A stretch of DNA of 64,000 nucleotides from Fundidesulfovibrio sp049322415. GTDB taxonomy: Bacteria; Desulfobacterota; Desulfovibrionia; Desulfovibrionales; Desulfovibrionaceae. Below are positions 49,794 to 58,376 of this stretch, piece after piece. A program made the translations under genes and the position numbers. The stretch lies in assembly GCA_049322415.1 (NCBI GenBank), contig JBMORI010000085.1, positions 1-64,000 on the forward strand, given 5' to 3'. Numbering within the stretch: the stretch's first letter is position 1; each line of letters opens with the position of its first letter. The notes beneath the pieces were generated by a model, which was not told where the DNA came from, ran no database searches, and was given only the letters and a program-made list of their open reading frames with translations.

Positions 49794-51122
49794 ATGAACA
49801 GCCGCTCGCCCTTCATCCGCATGCTCCTTGCAGCGCTGGCGCTGCTCACCGGCATCGCGATCTTCATTTTCTATCAGGCCAGCTACAAGGCCGACGCCGA
49901 ACTGCTGCGGGAATTCGAGGAACGCGAGGCAAAGAACCTCTCCCTGGTTGAGTGGCTGCTGGCCTCCAAGGCCCCATATTCCGGAACAAGCTCCCTGCGC
50001 GCCCTCACCTCCGAGCTTGCCAAGCGGATGGGCGTGCGCATCACCTACGTGGTGGACGGCAAGGTGCTGGCCGAGTCCGGCCTGAGCCCCGAGGAAACGG
50101 ACAGGATGGACGACCACTCCAACCGCCCCGAGATCGCGCAGGCCCGCAAGACCGGATTCGGCAAGTTCACCCGCCACAGCTCCACCCTCCAGGTCCGCCT
50201 GCTCTACATGGCCAAACCCGTGTCCGGAGTGGAGGGCCTGCCGGACGGCGTCCTGCGCATCGCCGTTCCCTACACCTCCGTGCGGAACATCCTGGACGAA
50301 TCGCGCTCGCAGTTCATGGCGGTGGTGTCGGCCATGGCCCTTTGCGCCGCCATCCTGGCCGGATTCCTGGTCTTCAGGACGCGGGGCATGCTGCTTTCCT
50401 TCAGCAGGACCGTCGACGAGATCGGGCGCGGCGAGACGCCGGACAAGATTCGCGTCTGTCCCGGGTCCGAGTTCAAGCCGCTCATGGATTCCATCAACGT
50501 CCTGGCCAAGCGCGCCCGCAAGAGCATCCGCCGCCTGAAGGAAGCCCAGAGCCAGCTGGAGGCGGTGCTGGCCAACATGACCGACGCCGTGGCCGTGCTC
50601 GACCAGGACGGGGCCATCCTCATGCACAACGCCGCCCTGGAATCGCTCATCGGGAGCAAGGCGGGAAGCTGCGCCGGGGCCAGCGTGCTTGACGCCGGGC
50701 TCGGAGCGGACGTCTTCCGGGCTGTCAGGCAGGCCCTGGACTCCCGGGAGCAGTCGCCGCGCCGGTTCCAGGCCCGCCTGGCCTCAGGGGCCGTGGCGGA
50801 CGTGGACCTCCTCCCATACCTGACCGCCAAGGGCAGGCAGCGCCTCATCCTGGTGCTGCACGACGTCACGTCCATGGCAGACTCCCAGCGCATACTGCGC
50901 GAATTCGTCATCGACGCCTCCCACCGGCTGAGGACGCCCCTCACCAGCATCCAGGGGTTCGCCTCGACCCTCGTTGAGAACCCGCCCGAAGACCAGGGGC
51001 AGGCAGCCTCCATGCTCACCACCATCCTCAAGAAAAGCCAGGAGATGAGCGCGGTGGTGACCTCCCTGCTGGACAAGGCGTCCCCCCAGGCGGGGGCGCA
51101 TCCGGAAAGCAAACAACAATAA
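49794..51122 (+). CDS. PhoR-like membrane sensor with PAS and HisKA domains but no ATPase domain
   Basis: 442 residues. Two membrane spans (about 8-28 and 175-195) flank a periplasmic sensor. A HAMP-like segment, a PAS domain (about 262-360, AVLANMTDAVAVLDQDG) and HisKA follow. His377 is in DASHRLRTPLTSIQGFA, where the usual Glu after the His is Arg. The protein ends 65 residues past His377, so the HATPase_c domain with N, G1 and G2 boxes is missing, and the downstream frame holds the next gene. It cannot autophosphorylate by itself. It lies first in a DUF47-Pit operon. Confidence 0.82.
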   Translation: MNSRSPFIRMLLAALALLTGIAIFIFYQASYKADAELLREFEEREAKNLSLVEWLLASKAPYSGTSSLRALTSELAKRMGVRITYVVDGKVLAESGLSPEETDRMDDHSNRPEIAQARKTGFGKFTRHSSTLQVRLLYMAKPVSGVEGLPDGVLRIAVPYTSVRNILDESRSQFMAVVSAMALCAAILAGFLVFRTRGMLLSFSRTVDEIGRGETPDKIRVCPGSEFKPLMDSINVLAKRARKSIRRLKEAQSQLEAVLANMTDAVAVLDQDGAILMHNAALESLIGSKAGSCAGASVLDAGLGADVFRAVRQALDSREQSPRRFQARLASGAVADVDLLPYLTAKGRQRLILVLHDVTSMADSQRILREFVIDASHRLRTPLTSIQGFASTLVENPPEDQGQAASMLTTILKKSQEMSAVVTSLLDKASPQAGAHPESKQQ

Positions 51123-51141
51123 CTCGATATCAGGAGACCCC

Positions 51142-51780
51142 ATGGGATTCAGCCTCTTCCCGAAGGAAGTCAAATTCTACGACCTGTTCAAGGACCAGAA
51201 CCGCAAGCTCATCAAGGCGGTCACGATCCTGGACGAGTTGTTCCACTCCCTTGAGGACGTGGAAGACCGTTGCACCCGCATCAACATCATCGAGGCGGAG
51301 GCCAACACCATCTCCCGCAGGATCTCCACGGAGCTTTCCTCCACGTTCATCACCCCCCTGGACCGCGAGGACATCCACCAGATCAACATCACCCAGGAGG
51401 CTTTGATAAACATCGTCAAGGCCACGGCGACACGCATCGGCCTTCTCGAATGCGGCGACGTGCTCTACCCCTCCCGCAGGCTGGTGCGCTCGCTCAAGGT
51501 GATGATCGAGGAGGCCGGGGAGGTGCTGGCCAAGCTTTCCCAGGGGAAGCAGGCCAAGGAAGAGATAGAGAAGATCAAGGCGCACAAGTACGAGTGCGAG
51601 ATGCTCCTGCTGGTCGGCCTCGGCGAACTCTACGACGTGAAGGACCAGAACCCGGACGACCACGGCGTCATCCTGCACATCATCAAGTGGAACCACATCT
51701 ACGGGCGCATCGAGCAGGCCGTGGAACGGGCCGAACGCCTGAGCGACGTTCTCGAAGGGGTGCAGCTCAAACATGCTTGA
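51142..51780 (+). CDS. DUF47 family PhoU-like Pit accessory protein
   Basis: 212 residues, all helical, with metal-binding acid residues spread as in PhoU proteins (KFYDLFKDQNRKLIKAVTIL, IEAEANTISRRISTELSSTF, FITPLDREDIHQI). DUF47 proteins are PhoU homologues commonly encoded next to Pit transporters and probably control them. The start has AGGAG before it. The pit gene overlaps its stop by 8 bp. Confidence 0.93.
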   Translation: MGFSLFPKEVKFYDLFKDQNRKLIKAVTILDELFHSLEDVEDRCTRINIIEAEANTISRRISTELSSTFITPLDREDIHQINITQEALINIVKATATRIGLLECGDVLYPSRRLVRSLKVMIEEAGEVLAKLSQGKQAKEEIEKIKAHKYECEMLLLVGLGELYDVKDQNPDDHGVILHIIKWNHIYGRIEQAVERAERLSDVLEGVQLKHA

Positions 51781-52783
51781 GATCCCCTTTCTCTTCATCC
51801 TGATCGTCGTGGTGGCCCTGATCTTCGACTTCACCAACGGCGCGCACGACTCGGCCAACGCCATCGCCACGGTGGTCTCAACCAAGGTCCTCTCCCCCAG
51901 GACGGCCGTGCTCATGGCAGCCGTCCTCAACCTGGCCGGAGCCTTCATGGGCACCGAGGTGGCCAAGACCGTGGGCAGCGGCATCGTGGGCCCGGACATG
52001 GTCTCCGGCTGCCGCATCCTGGTGCTGGCGGCGCTGTTCGGGGCCATATTCTGGAACCTGCTCACCTGGTACCTGGGCATCCCCTCCTCATCGTCGCACG
52101 CGCTGGTGGGCGGACTCATCGGCTCGGCCATCGCATTCAAGGGATGGGACGCCCCCAGCTACGGCTCCATCTTCAACAAGGTCGTCATTCCGCTCCTGGC
52201 GTCGCCAGCGGCGGGCTTCCTGTGCGGCTACTTCCTCATGGTCCTGCTCTCATGGGTGTGCGTGAAGGCCCACCCCAGAACTGTGAACACCGCCTTCAAG
52301 AAGCTCCAGATACTGTCCTCGGCCTTCATGGCCACCAGCCACGGCATGAACGACGCCCAGAAGACCATGGGCATCATCACCCTGGCGCTCATCATCTTCG
52401 GCTACCAGAGCGACGTTTCCATACCGCTCTGGGTGAAGGTGAGCTGCGCCGTGGCCATGGGCCTGGGCACGGCCATGGGCGGCTGGAAGATCGTCAAGAC
52501 CATGGGTCACAAGATATTCAAGCTGGAGCCCGTGCACGGCTTCGCGGCCGAGACCGCCGCCTCCGCCGTCATCATGGGCGCTTCGGCGCTTGGCGCGCCC
52601 ATCAGCACCACCCACACCATCTCCACCACGGTGATCGGCGTGGGGGCCTCCAAACGGTTCTCGGCCGTGCGCTGGGGCGTGGCGGGGAACCTCGTGGTGG
52701 CCTGGGTGCTCACCATACCCGCCGCCGCGACGGTGGCCGCCCTCTGCTTCTGGGCGCTGGAGCTGCTCGGACTCGACAAGTGA
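51773..52783 (+). CDS. pit: Low-affinity inorganic phosphate transporter Pit
   Basis: 336 residues, about ten membrane spans. Both PiT repeats are present: FDFTNGAHDSANAIATVVST near the N-terminus and TSHGMNDAQKTMGIITL in the second half. The loop WYLGIPSSSSHALVGGLIGS is also conserved. It transports phosphate as a metal-phosphate complex with protons (or sodium). It shares an operon with the DUF47 gene and the PhoR-like gene, and a PHO-box-like repeat lies upstream of that operon. Confidence 0.94.
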   Translation: MLEIPFLFILIVVVALIFDFTNGAHDSANAIATVVSTKVLSPRTAVLMAAVLNLAGAFMGTEVAKTVGSGIVGPDMVSGCRILVLAALFGAIFWNLLTWYLGIPSSSSHALVGGLIGSAIAFKGWDAPSYGSIFNKVVIPLLASPAAGFLCGYFLMVLLSWVCVKAHPRTVNTAFKKLQILSSAFMATSHGMNDAQKTMGIITLALIIFGYQSDVSIPLWVKVSCAVAMGLGTAMGGWKIVKTMGHKIFKLEPVHGFAAETAASAVIMGASALGAPISTTHTISTTVIGVGASKRFSAVRWGVAGNLVVAWVLTIPAAATVAALCFWALELLGLDK

Positions 52784-52846
52784 CCGCAACCATGCCACGC
52801 TCATGATGGCCGGATTCACCCGGACCTTCACGGCGGAGCTTCACCA

Positions 52847-53569
52847 ATGGCTCGAACGGACTCCTTTCACCTGCCCCCGGACAAATGGACCATCCCCTTC
52901 CGCCTTGAAGGCGACGAGGCCCGGCACCTGTCCAAGGTTTTGCGCCTGGGCCCCGGCGCCGTGGCGCGCCTGTTCGACGGCAGGGGACGCGAGGGGCTTT
53001 TCCGGGTTGAGTCCGTCAAGAACGGCGTCACGCTCGAACTGATTTCTGAATCGGTTCAAGCCCGCCCCGGGAGCGAAACCTGGCTGGCCCTGGCCTGGAA
53101 CAAATCCACCCGCCGGGGGTGGCTCCTGGAGAAGGCCGTTGAACTCGGCGCGGCGGGCATCCTCTTCTGGGAGTCCTCGCGCGGCCAGGGCGGCATGCCG
53201 GACGCGCCCAAGCAGTCCTGGACCGCCCAGCTGGTGGCCGGGGCGAAGCAGTGCGCCAACCCATGGCTGCCCGAACTGGAGATGGTCCAGGGCGGCATCG
53301 AGGGGCTTATCGGCTGGACCGCCGGGTTCGAGTCCCGCTTCCTCCCCTGGGAATCCTCGGAGGCTACGCGGACCATCACCCCGGAAAGCTTGACCTCTCA
53401 GGGCCGCCGTGTTTTCGTTATCGGCCCCGAGGGAGGCCTCACCGGCGACGAGGCGGCGCGGTTTGCGAGCGCCGGGTTCCAGCACGTGACTCTCGGCCCC
53501 AGGCCGCTGCGCTGGGAGACGGCCGCGCTGCTGTGCCTCGGGCTCTGCTGGTGGGCAGACAACCGGTAA
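52847..53569 (+). CDS. rsmE: 16S rRNA m3U1498 methyltransferase RsmE
   Basis: 240 residues of the SPOUT fold. An N-terminal RNA-binding PUA-like domain (DEARHLSKVLRLGPGAVARLFDG) and the SAM-binding knot FVIGPEGGLTGDEAARFASAG ... LGPRPLRWETAALLCLGLCW. It methylates U1498 of 16S rRNA. Complete and standard length. It begins 63 bp after pit. Confidence 0.93.
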   Translation: MARTDSFHLPPDKWTIPFRLEGDEARHLSKVLRLGPGAVARLFDGRGREGLFRVESVKNGVTLELISESVQARPGSETWLALAWNKSTRRGWLLEKAVELGAAGILFWESSRGQGGMPDAPKQSWTAQLVAGAKQCANPWLPELEMVQGGIEGLIGWTAGFESRFLPWESSEATRTITPESLTSQGRRVFVIGPEGGLTGDEAARFASAGFQHVTLGPRPLRWETAALLCLGLCWWADNR

Positions 53570-53691
53570 CGCGCAGCCGGGAAAACCGGTCAACCCTTCC
53601 GGGGGATTGAACTCAGTATTCTGATTCCGCCCTGGCATAAGGATGAGCATCCGCTCCGGGGACTTCAAGCGAGACGAGAGAGCACCCCTCG

Positions 53692-55350
53692 ATGAACGCA
53701 TGGATTCTTGCCGCCGAGGCATTCGTGGTCTACGGCCTCGTGCTTTGGTCCCATTCGCTGCGCCACCGCTTCGGCCTGGCCTTCTTCTACGCCCTGCTCG
53801 GCAGCCTCACCGCAGTGATGTCCTGGGTGACGGACGCGGGCGTGGCCGTGAAACTCGGGGAGCTCACGTTCCTGGTTGGCTCCACGGTGTTCTACACGTC
53901 CCTGCTGCTTGGCGTCTTCGTGGTCTACGTGTTCGACGGCCCCAGAGCCACCCGCGTGGCAATCCTCACGGTCGTCGGCGTTTCGGCGCTGGTGCCGGTC
54001 ATTTCGGTGGTGCTGCATCTGCAAACGCACATATCGAGCACCACTCCCCTGGCCTACGTCCCCATACCCAGTCTTCGGGTCAACGCGGCGTCGGTGCTCA
54101 CCACCCTTGCCGATCTGCTGTTTCTGGCCATAAGCTGGGAATTCCTGCATGGCAGGCTCGGGCGCGTCCCTCTGGCGGCCAAGGCGTTCCTTACCTTGCT
54201 TGGCGTCATGTGGCTGGACGTGCTGCTTTTCAACACCGGCGCCTTCCTCGGAAGCGACAACTTCTTTTCGATAATACGGGGAACATTCTACAGCCGCCTC
54301 ATCATCACCGCTTTCGCCGCGCCCATCCTCTGGGGGTATCTCAGCTGGCAGAATTCCATTTCCGGAGTGACCATGCCGAGGCGGGCCGTCTTCGCCATCC
54401 TCCAGGAGCTGACCGAGCTCCAGGTGGAACTCCAGACCGCCCGGGAGGAGATAGCCCGGCGCAAGGCCGCCGAAGCCTCCCTGGCGCGCAGCGAGAGGCG
54501 GTACCGCCAGCTCCTGCTCGGCGCCAGCGAGCCCATCGCGGTCATCCAGAACGGGCTGTATCTGCTGCACAATCCCAAGCTTGCCGAGCTGACCGGCATC
54601 AGCGAACAGGACATCCAGCAGGCCTCCTTCAACGATTTCGTCCACCCCCGGGAGCGCGCCATGGTTGAGGAGGCCCTCGACGCGGCCATCAGGGGCAAGG
54701 GGGAAACAAGGTCCCTGGAGTTCCTGGCGGTCAACGGCGCCGGGGAGGAGCTGGTCATACAGGCCAACGTGACCGGCATCGAGTGGGACGGGACCGGGGC
54801 CATCCTGGCCTTCCTGCACGACGTCACCCGGCAGAGCAAGGACCACAAGAGGCTCATGGACGAGGCCCTGGCCGACGAACTGACAGGCGCCCTCAACCGC
54901 CGCGGATTCTCCGAAAAGTACGAGGATTCCGCCGGAAGGCTCTTGCGGGAGAACCGGGAATTCTCGGTGCTTTTCCTGGACGTGGACCAGTTCAAGGCCA
55001 TCAACGACGCTTTCGGGCACGCGGCCGGGGACGAGGTGCTGAGGATGGTGGCCGGGGCGATCAGGTCACACGTCCGCGAAGCGGACCTGATCGGGCGCAT
55101 GGGCGGCGACGAGTTCGCCGTCATGCTCTCCGGCGCGGATTCGAGCGAGGCGCTGGCCATCGCATCGCGCATACTGGAGAGGGTTTCTCTCGAACGCGCC
55201 GGGGACGGCCCCGCCCGCGTCACCGTGAGCATCGGCTGCGCCAGCGCCAGAAGCGGCTGCCGGGAGACACCCGCCCAGCTCCTGGACAGGGCGGACAAGG
55301 CGCTGCTCGCCGCCAAGCGCGACGGACGCAACCAGGTCCGTGGCTCGTAA
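53692..55350 (+). CDS. Membrane diguanylate cyclase with PAS and GGDEF domains
   Basis: 552 residues. The first 215 residues contain about seven membrane spans, resembling MASE-type sensing modules but unassigned. A coiled-coil linker (LQVELQTAREEIARRKAAE) precedes a PAS domain (about 270-385) and a GGDEF domain. The catalytic GGDEF is at 471-475, and the RxxD inhibitory site READ at 462-465 is spaced five residues before it, so it should make c-di-GMP and be feedback-inhibited. No EAL domain. The stop overlaps the rarA start by 11 bp. Confidence 0.92.
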   Translation: MNAWILAAEAFVVYGLVLWSHSLRHRFGLAFFYALLGSLTAVMSWVTDAGVAVKLGELTFLVGSTVFYTSLLLGVFVVYVFDGPRATRVAILTVVGVSALVPVISVVLHLQTHISSTTPLAYVPIPSLRVNAASVLTTLADLLFLAISWEFLHGRLGRVPLAAKAFLTLLGVMWLDVLLFNTGAFLGSDNFFSIIRGTFYSRLIITAFAAPILWGYLSWQNSISGVTMPRRAVFAILQELTELQVELQTAREEIARRKAAEASLARSERRYRQLLLGASEPIAVIQNGLYLLHNPKLAELTGISEQDIQQASFNDFVHPRERAMVEEALDAAIRGKGETRSLEFLAVNGAGEELVIQANVTGIEWDGTGAILAFLHDVTRQSKDHKRLMDEALADELTGALNRRGFSEKYEDSAGRLLRENREFSVLFLDVDQFKAINDAFGHAAGDEVLRMVAGAIRSHVREADLIGRMGGDEFAVMLSGADSSEALAIASRILERVSLERAGDGPARVTVSIGCASARSGCRETPAQLLDRADKALLAAKRDGRNQVRGS

Positions 55351-56599
55351 CCGGCAGGGGCAGACCCCACTCACCCCCGGCAAGCAGGTGCAAGACATGC
55401 CCCCCCTGGCCCACTCCATCCGCCCGGCCTCCTTCGAGGACTTCACCGGCCAGGCGCACGTCATCACCCGCCTCCAGGCCATGCTCAAGGCCAAGCGGCT
55501 GCCGAGCCTTCTCTTCTACGGTCCCCCAGGGTGCGGCAAGTCCACGCTGGCGCTTCTGCTGGCCAAGGAGAAGGGCCTGCCCTACGTGCGCGTCAGCGCC
55601 CCGGAGGCAGGGCTCTCCCAGTTGCGCACGCTCATCGCGGGCAAGGAGATCCTCATCCTGGACGAGCTGCACCGCTTCTCCAAGGCCCAGCAGGACTTCT
55701 TCCTGCCGCTCCTGGAGCACGGCGACATCACGCTTCTGGCCACCACCACCGAGAACCCCTCGTTCTCCGTCACCAAGCAGCTGCTCTCGCGCCTTCACGT
55801 CATGCGGCTGCGCGCCCTCTCCCACGGCGAGATGATGCAGGTTGCCCGTCGCGGGCAGGAGGCCCTCAAGCTCGAGCTCTCCCAGGAGAGCCTGGACCTT
55901 CTCTCGGCCATGTCCGGCGGCGACGCGCGCACCTTCCTGAACCTCCTGGAATATGCGGCCCAGCTGCCCTTGGAGAAACGCGCCGTCTCCGAACTGCGCC
56001 ACAACCTGCCCGAGCAGGTGATGCGCGGCGACCGCGACGCCGACCAGCACTACGAGCTGGCCTCGGCCTTCATCAAATCCATCAGGGGTTCGGACCCGGA
56101 CGCCGCCCTCTACTACCTGGCCTGCATGCTGGAATCCGGGGAGGACCCGCGTTTCGTCTGCCGCCGCCTCATCCTCTCCGCCTCCGAGGACGTGGGACTG
56201 GCCGACCCGCGCGCACTGCCCCTGGCCGTGGCATGCCAGCAGGCAGTGGAGATGGTGGGCATGCCCGAGGGCTTCATCCCCCTGGCCGAGACCACGGTCT
56301 ATCTGGCCCTGGCCCCCAAGAGCAATTCCACCTACGCCGCCTACCTGGCCGCCCGCAAGGAAGTGACCACCCAGGGCATGCGTCCGGTGCCCATGCACCT
56401 GCGCAATCCATCGGCCAAGCTCCAGCGCCAGTGGGGCTTCGGCGAGGGATACAAGTACCCGCACGCCTACCCCGGAGCGTGGGTGGAGCAGGAATACATG
56501 CCGCCCGAGTTGGCGGGCGTCACCTTCTACCAGGAGAAGGACCAGGGCGAGGAGCCCAGGCTCGCCGCCCGGCTCAAGTCCCACAAGAAAAAGCACTGA
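55340..56599 (+). CDS. rarA: Replication-associated recombination protein RarA (MgsA)
   Basis: 419 residues, AAA+ ATPase. Walker A GPPGCGKST at 61-69, Walker B in ILILDELHRFSKAQQDF, sensor 1 in LLATTTENPSFSVTKQLLSR. The C-terminal half carries the tetramer region (HYELASAFIKSIRGSDPDAALYYLACMLESGED). It unwinds ends and helps rescue stalled forks. Starts at GTG 55340 inside the cyclase gene, or at ATG 55397. Complete. Confidence 0.92.
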   Translation: MARNRQGQTPLTPGKQVQDMPPLAHSIRPASFEDFTGQAHVITRLQAMLKAKRLPSLLFYGPPGCGKSTLALLLAKEKGLPYVRVSAPEAGLSQLRTLIAGKEILILDELHRFSKAQQDFFLPLLEHGDITLLATTTENPSFSVTKQLLSRLHVMRLRALSHGEMMQVARRGQEALKLELSQESLDLLSAMSGGDARTFLNLLEYAAQLPLEKRAVSELRHNLPEQVMRGDRDADQHYELASAFIKSIRGSDPDAALYYLACMLESGEDPRFVCRRLILSASEDVGLADPRALPLAVACQQAVEMVGMPEGFIPLAETTVYLALAPKSNSTYAAYLAARKEVTTQGMRPVPMHLRNPSAKLQRQWGFGEGYKYPHAYPGAWVEQEYMPPELAGVTFYQEKDQGEEPRLAARLKSHKKKH

Positions 56600-56604
56600 C
56601 GCCC

Positions 56605-57426
56605 ATGTCCCAGAAATCGCGCCTCATCTTCTTCGGCAGCCTGTTCGCCCTGGCCCTGGCCGGAGGCACCGTGGGCATCCACCTCGTCGAGGGCCACCCG
56701 CTCTTCGATTCCTTCTATTTCTGCATCGTCACCATGAGCACGGTGGGCTACGGCGACATCCACCCCTGGACCCCGGCGGGCAAGGCCATCGCCATGGCCC
56801 TCATCTTCGCGGGCGTGGGCACGTTCGTGGGCGTGGTGGAGGCCGTGGCCGAATCGGTGTTCTCCGTGGGGCAGGAGAAGATCAAGCGCGAGAAGCGCAA
56901 CATGATCCGGGGGCTTTTCTTCTCCGACGTGGGACTGACGCTTTTGAACCGCGTCGTGGAGGCGGACGCGGCCATCGGGGAATTGCAGGGGAAGATGAAC
57001 GTGGACGCAACGTGGGACAAGAAGCGTTTCAAGGCGGCGCGAGCCCTGCTGGACGCCCACTCCTTCACGCTGGACCCGGCCCGCCTGGACTTCGCCGCCA
57101 TCCGCGAACTGCTGCGGCAGAAGTCCGACCTTATGCTGCGCCTGCTTGAGAACCCCAGCATCGGCGAGCACGAGGCCTTCTCGGACACCCTGCGGGCCAT
57201 CTACCACCTGCGCGACGAACTGCTCTGCCGCCCGGAGGACCTGGCGTCCATGCCGGAGAGCGACCTCAAGCACCTGGCGGGCGATGCGACGCGCGTCTAC
57301 GGGCTCTTAAGCGGCCAGTGGCTGGCCTATGCCCAGTACCTGAAGCAGTCCTACCCCTACCTGTTCTACCTCGCCGCCCGCACCAACCCGTTCAATCCGG
57401 AGGCCAGCGTCATCGTTGAAGGATGA
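56605..57426 (+). CDS. Two-span potassium-channel protein with unassigned C-terminal domain
   Basis: 273 residues. Spans near 7-25 and 62-80 flank the pore loop with filter TVGYGD at 46-51. About 175 cytoplasmic residues follow with no RCK glycine motif. They are helical, with a duplicated-looking pattern (FKAARALLDAHSFTLDPARL ... FAAIRELLRQKSDLMLRL). It should form a K+ channel; the gating domain is not one I recognise. ATG 56605 is chosen since the longer open frame overlaps rarA. It lies 5 bp past the rarA stop. Confidence 0.85.
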   Translation: MSQKSRLIFFGSLFALALAGGTVGIHLVEGHPLFDSFYFCIVTMSTVGYGDIHPWTPAGKAIAMALIFAGVGTFVGVVEAVAESVFSVGQEKIKREKRNMIRGLFFSDVGLTLLNRVVEADAAIGELQGKMNVDATWDKKRFKAARALLDAHSFTLDPARLDFAAIRELLRQKSDLMLRLLENPSIGEHEAFSDTLRAIYHLRDELLCRPEDLASMPESDLKHLAGDATRVYGLLSGQWLAYAQYLKQSYPYLFYLAARTNPFNPEASVIVEG

Positions 57427-57495
57427 GCCGCCGATTGTGATTTGCTTCACTCCTCTTCTAGTCCGCGACGTTTGGTGCTAGTGCCCCTGTCCACC

Positions 57496-58365
57496 ATGCC
57501 AACCTTCGACGAATTCTTCACGGGCCGGGCGCTGGAGTGCCTCCATCGCGCCGTGGACCTGGCCCTTTACGAGGACGGCCCGGACCTGACCGCCGAGGCG
57601 GTCTTCGCCCCGGAGGACGAGCTGCGCGCCCGCATCGTGGCCAAGCAGGAATCTTTGGTGGCCGGGCTCCCCGTGGCCGGCGTGGTGTTCTCCCGCATGG
57701 GCATCCTGGACCGCGTGAGGCTTGACTACCGCGCCAAGGACGGCGACCGCGTCTCTCCCGGCGATGTGGTGGCCTTGTTCACCGGCCCGGCCGCCGGGCT
57801 CATGAAGGCCGAGCGGGTCATCCTCAACTTCTTCTGCCACATGTGCGGCATAGCCAACATGACAGCGCGCCACGCCGCCGCCCTTGCCGGCAGCCGCACC
57901 ACGCTTCTGGACACCCGCAAGACCCTGCCCGGCCTGCGCTACCCGGAGAAGTACGCCGTGCTGGTGGGCGGGGCGCGAAACCACCGCCTGGGTCTTGACC
58001 ACATGCTCATGCTCAAGGACAACCACATCGACCGGGCCGGGGGCATCCCCCAGGCCGTGGCCGCCGTGCGGCGCGCCCACCCGGCCGGGACCGTCCCCCT
58101 GGAGGTGGAGTGCCGCACCCTGGAGGAGGTCCGCCAGGCCGCGGCCCTCTCGCCCGAGCGCATCATGTTCGACAACATGACGCCAGAAACCATGCGCGAG
58201 GCACTGGCCCTGATCCCCGAAGGCATCGAGACCGAGATTTCCGGGGGCGTCACCCTGGAAACCCTGCCCGCCCTGGGCGATATCGGCGCGGACTTCGTGT
58301 CCGTTGGCCGCATCACCCACTCCGCGCCCTACGCCGACTTCAGCATGCAGATCGTTCCCGCGTGA
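57496..58365 (+). CDS. nadC: Nicotinate-nucleotide pyrophosphorylase (quinolinate phosphoribosyltransferase)
   Basis: 289 residues. Signature stretches: YEDGPDLTAEAVFAPEDE, ERVILNFFCHMCGIANMTAR, LLDTRKTLPGLRYPEKYAVL, VGGARNHRLGLDHMLMLKDN, LEVECRTLEEV and MFDNMTPETMREAL. It converts quinolinate and PRPP to nicotinate mononucleotide. ATG 57496 begins the conserved part. First gene of nadC-nadA-ybaK-nadB. Confidence 0.95.
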   Translation: MPTFDEFFTGRALECLHRAVDLALYEDGPDLTAEAVFAPEDELRARIVAKQESLVAGLPVAGVVFSRMGILDRVRLDYRAKDGDRVSPGDVVALFTGPAAGLMKAERVILNFFCHMCGIANMTARHAAALAGSRTTLLDTRKTLPGLRYPEKYAVLVGGARNHRLGLDHMLMLKDNHIDRAGGIPQAVAAVRRAHPAGTVPLEVECRTLEEVRQAAALSPERIMFDNMTPETMREALALIPEGIETEISGGVTLETLPALGDIGADFVSVGRITHSAPYADFSMQIVPA

Positions 58366-58376
58366 AGGAGCCTCAA

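Noticed and set aside
55531..56604. N-terminal extension of the potassium-channel frame
   Set aside because: It overlaps rarA in another frame and shows no conserved motif; the channel begins at ATG 56605.
57427..57495. Regulator site before the nad operon
   Set aside because: No clear inverted repeat or strong sigma-70 match could be read in these 69 bp.
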